Below, one piece after another: positions 56,354 through 64,000 of a stretch of 64,000 nt of DNA; the stretch's first letter is position 1, and every line of letters begins with the position of its first letter. Under the pieces are notes generated by a model that saw only the letters and a list, made by a program, of their open reading frames with translations, did not search any database and was not told the DNA's origin. The stretch is from contig NW_026570308.1 of NCBI RefSeq assembly GCF_019649055.1, forward strand, positions 1-64,000, written 5' to 3'. This DNA comes from Paramacrobiotus metropolitanus. Lineage: Eukaryota; Tardigrada; Eutardigrada; Parachela; Macrobiotidae. Both the position numbers and the translations under genes were made by a program.

Positions 56354-59300
56354 ATGGGCAAATATCCGAAGACCGTTGGATCCATCCTCGACCGCGATCG
56401 GGTGTGGGCTTACCAGGAGATCATGGCGGAAGCCCTGATCGTTATGTGGTTTTCGTTGCACATTACCCTGAAGTTTGGCACACGCTTCTTTCCTGAGTGG
56501 CGGAACACGCGCGTCGATCCCGAAGTACAGACCGATCTGGACAACCTTCTGGCAAGACTGGGTTATGTGAGTAGCCTGAAATTTCCCTAAATGCGGTATT
56601 TTAACGTCCATGCTTAACGAAGACAGTGAAAAATGGTATATTTGTTAATATACATATAATATACATGCAGTAATATACATTTAATATACATGTTAATATA
56701 CATGCAGTACAAAACAATGGATAAAATAAACATTGCTGGCGTGATATTTATTTATTATAACCGTAGGCCACTGATAAACGGTATATATCGTATTGAGCGC
56801 ATTTATTATTCATTTAATAATACGGGTAATAATAATAATATTATTCATTTAATAGTATCCTTTAGTGGTTGAAACGTTTGGCGTTTTCGGTCCAGCTTTA
56901 AGCGAATTTTTGCACTTTATGGGCCGAAAAATTCGTGACCTGACTGGGCGTTCTACTACTGCTTTTCTTAAACAACGTTTCAGTTTGGCTGTTATTAAGG
57001 GAAACGCTACGGCTGTGTTAAGTACGCTACCATTTAACCCACGGGTGGATAGAGATTTTGGTTGTTTTTTCAATGTTTAAAATTTTAACAGTAACGTAGT
57101 GTGCCTGCGCTTGCACTTCTTGTTACTTTGACGGCTATTGCCTATTAAAAGTGAAAAAAAATAATACGGGTTTTTTGTGTGTACAGGCGGATGTGTGGCA
57201 CGCCGGTAGTGGTGGATGCTTTAGCGATCGAGAGAGTTCCGGTGACAAAGCCAAGCACACAGCCCTATTCCCAGAATGTTCTCGGTTTTACGTACTGCCA
57301 ATTAAATTCGCAACTTCATCAATATGGTTATTTGCTGTTTTGATTAATACCGTGCCAGTGAAATTCGCCCTTCCTTCGGCTGATAGCCTCGGACATGCAT
57401 GGAAGTCGTGGAAACGATACTATTCAGCTTATGCCGGCACCGGAGCCGGTGGAACGTACTGTGTTAATTACAGAACGGTAATAACGCTTACTCGACCGCC
57501 CCGTCCAATTCAGTCTTCATTTTGTCAGTTTTCTTAAACGATCACATTCATTAGTCCGCATTTCAAAAGGTTGAAACACAGGATGTAGTAAAGTTCTTAT
57601 TACAGACTGGCTGTCGTCGGATTTTGCACATAAACAAACATAATCTGCAGATCTTTTTTAAAGGCAATCAAGATTCTGGCGTTTTTCTAAAATTCTAAAG
57701 TTAACCAAAACAGTTCTAATATTTGGCGGCAGAGTGCCAAACAGCAATGGAGAAAAGTGCTTAAGAAATGCGCAAAACTTCCCATCGATGAACTGTTTAC
57801 AATTTGCAGTTATTTTTTTATGTTGCATGCACATACAGAGTACAATACATGGCGGTTTTATCATCAAATCATCCAGTCGGGCCACGCGCCGGCATATCTC
57901 CTTTAAGGAAAGTGTGCCGTTACATTGTAATAAATTCGCGCACCTCAACGGAAGCTTTCGCTTTCGCTTGGTGCTACAACACACTTTTCATGCTGACGTG
58001 CGTTTTCCAGAAAATTTTGAAGAGGATCGATTCATAACTAGGCTCCTAGCGCACCTCTGTGCGTTTAAAACATTCGGAATTTTATTTCACCGAAAAAATC
58101 TAAAGCGACCTTGCACACACAAACAGACGGTGTTTAAACCGATGTATACAAACTATTTGCCTTCAGAAAGTTCATAAACAATAGCGATGCAGAAAAGTAA
58201 ACGGTTTGGTTTCACATTTTGTGCATTGTGCTGCAAATACCATCACGGGTACCGCTTGGAAAAACACAGCGAGTTGCAGGCTTTCCCGATCACAGTGATG
58301 GAGGTAACATGAATGTTACTTATGTTAGTATCGTATGGGTTTCAGGGCATGGAATATCCCCAGGCAATCCTGTCACACTGGATGGATTTGGGGTATCCGC
58401 AGTGGAGGACCCGCCATCCAGCACTGCTGTCTCTGTTCTCCACCGATTATTCATCACTGTCATCCGGGTTCCTTCGAGAGTGGATCCGGTCGCAGTTTCT
58501 TCTGAATGCTATACCATTGATAATCATTTTCAGCATTATGTCGATTGTGTTATGGCCCTACATGCGGTGTGATGCGGGAGAAGATCACAGCAGGTATGTA
58601 CTGTATCCGCTCGCACATCTTGAACCACAGAGTGTGTGTACGGGAAAAACGCGCATTCAATATACACACTCTAACCGGGCCAAACGCGCGATTCGCGATT
58701 TGATAAATTTCTGATGTCTTTGCAAAATCTGGTCTGGAGAACTTCTTGAATATTAAAAACAATTGGAGCTCTAACAATTTTAAACTTGTTTATGCTCGAT
58801 AGCAGCCATTAACATACAGCTTTGCCGTAAGCACGAGTTACAAACTGATTTGTTGTGGTTTTGGGGTACCCCTGGAGGGATGGGTACGTTCAGCGTTAAC
58901 ATTCTTGATGGCGATGAGCCACAGAACAATTCGAGCTTTCAGCTGCAGAACCTTTTTTCCAGAGTGAACTGCCATTTAAATGAAAATTCTTGGTTTATTG
59001 GACAAATTCACAAGAAGAACTGTTCATCTTGAAACCAAATGAGCAATATTTCGTAGTCGTGCATTTTGCCCGGTTAGAGTGTGTATATTGAATGCGTGTT
59101 TTTCCTGTACACAAACTCTGTGGTTCAAGATGTGCGAGCGGATACAGTAAAGCATCCGTTACTGACACTCCACTCCACTGGAGTTTTTACTTGTTCTTAC
59201 TCCACTTGAGTTTTTTAGAAGTACAATAAATGAAGGGCAATCATGCCTTTCCTTCAGATCGTTCAATTGCTAGAATGCCTGGCGGCTAAACGACTTCATG

Positions 59301-60557
59301 ATTTCTAAACATACTTTTATATGTAGAATTGCAATAGACTACATACTGTATCCGCTCGCACATCTTGAACCACAGAGTGTGTGTACGGGAAAAACGCGCA
59401 TTCAATATACACACTCTAACCGGGCCAAACGCGCGATTCGCGATTTGATAAATTTCTGATGTCTTTGCAAAATCTGGTCTGGAGAACTTCTTGAATATTA
59501 AAAACAATTGGAGCTCTAACAATTTTAAACTTGTTTATGCTCGATAGCAGCCATTAACATACAGCTTTGCCGTAAGCACGAGTTACAAACTGATTTGTTG
59601 TGGTTTTGGGGTACCCCTGGAGGGGGGATGGGTACGTTCAGCGTTAACATTCTTGATGGCGATGAGCCACAGAACAATTCGAGCTTTCAGCTGCAGAACC
59701 TTTTTTCCAGAGTGAACTGCCATTTAAATGAAAATTCTTGGTTTATTGGACAAATTCACAAGAAGAACTGTTCATCTTGAAACCAAATGAGCAATATTTC
59801 GTAGTCGTGCATTTTGCCCGGTTAGAGTGTGTATATTGAATGCGTGTTTTTCCTGTACACAAACTCTGTGGTTCAAGATGTGCGAGCGGATACAGTACAT
59901 TCATTATCCATATACTCGTAAAACATGGTTTCCGTAATTTTGTTTAATTGTTTGCCATTCATTGCACCAGCGTTTGCCATACATTGCACCATGTGTCGCA
60001 CTGTTTATCACAAAACGAACGCTTTGCATATATAAAAACGTTCAATCATTAATATTAGCAGCGTTTTAAGTGAAAGTCTAAGATGGAAATAACCTGCTAT
60101 CGTTCTGAATTGTTTGCTTGCATGCAGTGCATCCACACCGGGTGGAAGCGAGGCTGGTTCAGGCGCAAAGTTATTGGAAGCGGTGGGCAGTGACGACGAC
60201 GATTTTCATCTCGACCTGGATGGGGAGTGTTTCGCGACATTCACCGTTGTCCCAGTGGAGAATACGTCGGATGGTCCAGGAAAGCACCATGACTGTGCGT
60301 GTTCCTGGAGCGCCGGCATCGTCGCAATCCTGGTGGTCTTGATTAAGCGCTTCATGTGCTGGATCTTTCTGCCCTATCCGCTGGTACAGCTGCTTGTTCC
60401 GGAGCCGTTGCAGCTGTTGGCGCTCATGTTACTGCTAACCGCGTACGGAGCCTGGATTTATTGGAAACTCCTACACAATATTCTCCAATTCCACAAGGAA
60501 ACATATACGGGAACTCCAACCAATAGTCAGCCATGGTGGACGGACATCATGTCTTGA
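56354..60557 (+). CDS. Unrecognised membrane protein with four predicted helices, intact family member
   Basis: Exons 56,354-56,566; 58,346-58,593; 60,128-60,557, donors GTGAGT and GTATGT, acceptors TTTCAG and ATGCAG, phases 0 and 2, total 296 residues. Start context is ACAATAATGG; the next copy starts the same way. Predicted helices: exon 1 EIMAEALIVMWFSLHITLKF; exon 2 FLLNAIPLIIIFSIMSIVLW; exon 3 GIVAILVVLIKRFMCWIFLP and LQLLALMLLLTAYGAWIYW. Family signatures: (K/Y)(P/K)KT near the start, F(G)TRFFP.W.N(T/S)RVDPD after helix 1, QAILS.W.D.GY in exon 2, YPLVQL.VPE in exon 3. The stretch between helices 2 and 3 is acidic and variable (GSDDDDFHLDLDGE). No match to a known family is recognised and no function is proposed. 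No N-terminal signal peptide is seen. Confidence 0.8.
56865..57080 (+). pseudogene. Possible retroelement coding fragment
   Basis: A 71-residue frame in intron 1 (VETFGVFGPALSEFLHFMG, then TGRSTTAFLKQRFSLAVIKG) resembles the tail found after reverse transcriptase in some animal mobile elements. No RT motifs are present nearby. Weak assignment. Confidence 0.3.
57188..57345 (+). pseudogene. Possible relic of the nested gene's second exon
   Basis: After an acceptor (TGTACAG) the phase-2 frame reads RMCGTPVVVDALAIERVPVT, comparable to GMCGAALVLELSEVQSVPLP at 51,126. Short and only partly similar. Confidence 0.35.
58601..59147. mobile_element. TA-flanked MITE, twin copy 1
   Basis: 547 bp with inverted ends of about 80 bp (CTGTATCCGCTCGCACATCT and its inverse) and TA on both sides. 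It sits 7 bp after the exon 2 splice donor of the intact family gene. Non-coding. Confidence 0.9.
59346..59895. mobile_element. TA-flanked MITE, twin copy 2
   Basis: 550 bp, same orientation as copy 1 and essentially identical apart from a 3-bp G-run difference (GGAGGGATGG versus GGAGGGGGGATGG). TA flanks both ends. The two copies are 198 bp apart in one intron. Confidence 0.9.
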
Positions 60558-62225
60558 TCTATGATCTATCTAATTCTGCATTACGTATTAATTCTCTACG
60601 CCTACAGCTAGTAAAACTTGCTAATACAATATTCAAAGCTAGAAATAATTTTCGCTGAAAATAACTAATTATTGTATGCCACACACTGTATTCATAAGAG
60701 TATGTATGCACTTACAGTATTACTTTTGATGATGAACGTACAATTTCGTCATATACGGTGTCTATGACCGTCGTCAACGGCTCACCGGAAGTCATCGAAT
60801 AGCGATGAGCAACTGAGCATCACTGCATCGAGCACAGCTGGAAATCACTAATAGGTCTTATTGAATCGGCGATCGTTTATAACTATATTAATTACGTATT
60901 TCTCACATGAAAGATACTTATTAGCAGTAATCGATAATGCCTTGTCTTCACATATCGATCATGATGATTGTTTTTACTAACAGAATGCTTATAACCTCGT
61001 TTTTCATGAAGTAATAATTTGATCTCCCTCATCGATGGTACACCATAATTACACGTCTAACTGCAATAATTGAAAAATTGTACTAATAAAGAAATGCGAA
61101 CAACTGTGAAATTCCCTTTGATGATTTCATGACTTTATTAATCTTTTAGCCGATAGAACCTTTATAAGGATTAACTTTGGCAGATGTAACTGCCTTGGAT
61201 TGTGCGTGCTCTCAAAATAGCGCTGGAATCCGGTGCCACTCTTTACAGGAAAAGCATAGAGTGATTAATTTCGCCTTTGGACTAGTTAATACGATAATGG
61301 TAGCATCTGCGTCAAAGAACCGAGATCAATAAATCAAACAGGTCTCTGGTGCTAAAATCTACGCGTATTACCGATGTCTTGTAATCAATATTTTACTGAT
61401 TAAAGCTCGCTTAGCGTGCCGGAAAGATATTAATTTGCAGTCACCTTCTGCAGTGGGTAAGTCAGAATAGTGACAGTATATCAAACAATTTTATGTTCGG
61501 AGGACGGCCGCGTATTTCCTTATCGCAGTAGTCGATCAGATTTGTTTGCGCGATATATGTAAAACAACAGAAATTGAAAACTTCACACGTTCACTTAATA
61601 ATCTTGCTGCACCACGGCATAGGAATGCGCATCGACTCGCAGTGCGCAGGTAAAGAATTTGTGCTAATGCCATCGTGACCTTTGGTATTGTAACAGTAAG
61701 AGTTTTCGCAGTACCACTCTCCGACATGCGCGATTTACTGTATTATTATTGCTTAAAAGGATTTAAACGACTCCAAAAAGGCGATGAGAAAAGAGCCACA
61801 GGGAAATTAATTCTTTAATTCAGAGAGATCTGTATTTTTATCTAGAGTACTCTGTAGCGTAACATGTACTGTACTGCCAGCAGCAAAACTATCATATCGA
61901 TTTTGCCAATGGATGTGGTAGGAAAATTGCACCAGTCTCATGCACTATGTGTGTACAATAGTGATCGTGAATAGCGTCAGGTATAGTTGCGTCAGTGAAG
62001 GCGGAGTTAGAAACCACAGCGATGCAACGGACCTTCCTGTGTAGGCAGTTTTAGCGCGGTGGTAAGACCTCAGCTCATCGTAAACTGAAAAAAGGAGTGT
62101 CTTTGCGTATTTAACCGTCATAAAAACCGGAAGCTGTGTTAGAGTTTTAAAAGATTCTCGCTTGCTTTCTAAACGCAACCCAGGCTTTCGCCTGACATTG
62201 CCGCACCGCTTAACCGGCACTAACA
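60558..62225. other. 1.7 kb between family copies
   Basis: No gene supported. It holds the 3' flank of the intact copy (AATAAAG near 61,086) and the repeat shared with 43,640-43,970. Confidence 0.5.
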
Positions 62226-62438
62226 ATGGTGAAATATCCGAAGACGATAAGGCCTATCCTCAGCCGTGATCACCTTTGGGTGTATCAGGAGATTATTACT
62301 GAAGCGCTGGTGGTCCTGTGGTTCGCGCTGCAGATTGCATTTAAACTTGGGACGCGATTTTTCCCGGAATGGCGTAACACGCGGGTGGATCCCGATGCCC
62401 AGACCGATTTTGACGACCTTCTGGCAAAACTGGGATAT
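62226..62438 (+). CDS. Membrane-protein family: first exon of a further copy (partial)
   Basis: 213-nt exon, 71 codons, ending at GTGAGT, identical in length and phase to the intact copy's first exon. It contains VYQEIITEALVVLWFALQIA, then KLGTRFFPEWRNTRVDPDAQ. Frame intact. Exons 2 and 3 should lie beyond the window. Confidence 0.8.
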
Positions 62439-62859
62439 GTGAGTCGAAGTGGCTATGCGCAGGAGTTTCGTACTGCGGTGCTGTACTGCGCATTGTACGT
62501 TACATAGCAACCATAATAAAGTGCAACCGTACCGTACAGTACTTGCATGACAATGGGTGCGATGTGGTAAGTAAGTGTAAGTAAGAGCGCTGGATGACAG
62601 CACTGCTGGATTGTATGGTTATGATATAGTTTTTTTTTTACCTTCCCTGAAATTTGTTTGGCCCCTGGGGGCCGGGGGGTCCTCCCATCGCTGTCTGATG
62701 TAATATTATCAGGATGCACAAGAAATGAATAGACTTTTTACTACATAGTAATAATTGTGCATGGCACTGCATGCGTTTCGATGGTTTTTACAAGTTTACA
62801 ATGCACATTAACAAGCCAAGCCTGTACTGTAACTACTACATAGAAACATTACTTACTAG

Positions 62860-63598
62860 TAGAGATGGGCAAACTAAAACTGACTAAACTAAACTAAACT
62901 AAAACTCGGTTAAAAGTTTTATTTGCTAAAACTGACTTGGTTAAAACTTTTAGTCAACTAAACGTTGGCGACTAAATTTCTTAGTAGTTAACCACGAGTT
63001 GGTTAAAATTTTTAACCGGTTAACCAAAGTTAACCGAGACTAAAATTAAATTTTTCGGTTTTCAAATTAAGTGTAATTTACTGCGTCCAGGCTATTGTCA
63101 TTTGTAAAAATATGTTGCTCATTTCGCCGTACGCCTATGGTTGTCGAGTCAAACGAGCTTAAACTTTCCAGTACACGTATATAAACAGTCATTTAGTGCG
63201 GCTCACTCAGACACTGGAATAATATAGCCGTAAATCAAGATGCATTACACACCTCCTGGTACTGCTGCAGTCGTCCGCCCGTAGTTTCGTCATTTGGTCA
63301 TACTTGAGGCGATTATTAGAGCAGTACTGAGTACAGGGAAGGCGTGTAATGCACCAATGAATTTGTTTTGTACATTTGGGCTTGGTTTGTTAGGGCCCTA
63401 ACCACACAATTTTGGTTAACCGGTTAACCGTGGAGATTTAGTAACTAAAATCGACTTGACTAAAATATTTAGTCACTAAAAAGCTTCTGACTAAATTTTT
63501 TAGTTACCAAAGTTTGCTAAACTAATTTTTTTAGTTTTGGTCAGGTTAACCGAAGTTAACCGTTAATTAGTCGACTAATTTTAGTTTGCCCATCTCTA
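62860..63598. mobile_element. hAT-type MITE with 8-bp target duplication
   Basis: 739 bp bounded by TAGAGATGGGCAAACTAAAA and TTTTAGTTTGCCCATCTCTA, flanked by CTTACTAG on both sides (62,852-62,859 and 63,599-63,606). The interior is dense in GGTTAACC, TTAGTCACTAAA and ACTAAA units. No coding sequence. It lies in intron 1 of the partial family copy. Confidence 0.92.
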
Positions 63599-63684
63599 CT
63601 TACTAGCAGGCCTGACCGCTGGAATCCTCCTGTCGGTATCTAGCAACATACTGTACCCGTACATGCTTTTTTCCTTACGCCAGA

Positions 63685-63715
63685 CCAGTGCCGCTCTACT
63701 GTAGAGCGGCACTGG
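63685..63715. other. Perfect 31-nt hairpin
   Basis: CCAGTGCCGCTCTAC, one T, GTAGAGCGGCACTGG: 15-bp perfect arms. Confidence 0.95.
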
Positions 63716-63789
63716 CCAGACTCCGCTACTTCATTCAGCTTATACAGTTTTTTCTGTTGCGCCCCCACTGTCACAATGATGAATTAAGA

Positions 63790-64000
63790 GAGGGTGGCAC
63801 GGAGGCACGAGCCACTCCGGAATTTTTGAAGAAGTGCGTACTTTAAGAAAATAAAGAAGTGAAGTACTGCTATTCCGATAATGCAGAAGCTGGTTTTGCA
63901 AAAAAATTAAAGAAAAAAAAACATTTTTTATTGCATTCATACTCTAGCGATTTTTGCAGTAAAACCGTTTGTTGGCTTTCCGCTCCGCGCAAATGAAGCT
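63790..64000. mobile_element. Second copy of the 48,758 hAT-type element, cut by the window end
   Basis: GGGTGGCACGGAGGCACGAG, then CTCCGGAAT, a TTTTTTATTG-(A/C)AT...TCTAGCGA stretch and GCTTTCCGCTCCGCGC parallel 48,770-48,960 in order and orientation. Strongly diverged. The right end is outside the window. Confidence 0.7.

Noticed and set aside
59286-59522. Minus-strand 75-78-residue frames at 58,550 and 59,286, and plus-strand 60-residue frames at 58,850 and 59,595
   Set aside because: They occur twice only because the MITE is present twice; no domain, and they include the inverted ends.
62220-62603. Minus-strand frames of 88-127 residues at 62.2-62.7 kb
   Set aside because: They are antisense to the first exon of the family copy and its intron.

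Overview
The window looks like nuclear DNA of an animal. It has spliced protein genes with GT-AG introns, an ABCC-transporter pseudogene, proteasome-subunit (PSMD6/Rpn7) pseudogenes, a HECT E3 ligase-like gene, a protein kinase, and many DNA-transposon relics. Nothing seen fixes the species. Small introns, lineage-specific gene families and heavy gene decay would fit an ecdysozoan such as a tardigrade, but that is a guess.

Layout. (1) From 1 to about 12.85 kb is one very large Ty3/gypsy-type LTR retrotransposon on the minus strand: leader, acidic/coiled-coil Gag N-terminal part, capsid, CCHC nucleocapsid, a 48-bp tandem-repeat ORF, and a 2,473-residue Pol (protease, RT, RNase H, integrase). 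It is peppered with the 9-mer AAAGGTCAC in all reading frames and both orientations, about 49 exact copies. A promoter-like region (CCAAT boxes, a perfect CRE) and three stem-loops with a shared tip lie at 12.88-13.52 kb. (2) From 13.86 to 32.86 kb, two diverged, intron-containing PSMD6/Rpn7 pseudogene copies face each other as a long inverted repeat. Between them, on the minus strand, lie a four-exon 487-residue DDE integrase with an HTH and a HECT-domain gene of about 930 residues. A decayed ABCC transporter lies on the plus strand between these two. (3) From 36.9 to 42.9 kb is a four-exon 1,106-residue kinase followed by leucine-rich-like modules, with DLD in place of DFG. (4) From 33 to 62.4 kb is a tandem family of three-exon genes for an unrecognised protein with four predicted membrane segments. 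There is one intact copy (296 residues, 56.35-60.56 kb), one copy broken by a hAT insertion (48.55-53.57 kb), one scrambled copy (33-35.4 kb), one lone decayed last exon (46.3 kb), and a first exon that starts a copy running off the window (62.2 kb). A second multipass gene is nested in an intron of the broken copy.

The family region is riddled with short DNA transposons whose ends can be read directly: two hAT-type insertions with 8-bp target duplications, twin TA-flanked MITEs in one intron, a 955-bp TA-flanked element, a 262-bp MITE and a fold-back element. The two observations least explained by known features are the frame-independent AAAGGTCAC array in the retroelement and the four-segment membrane protein family.
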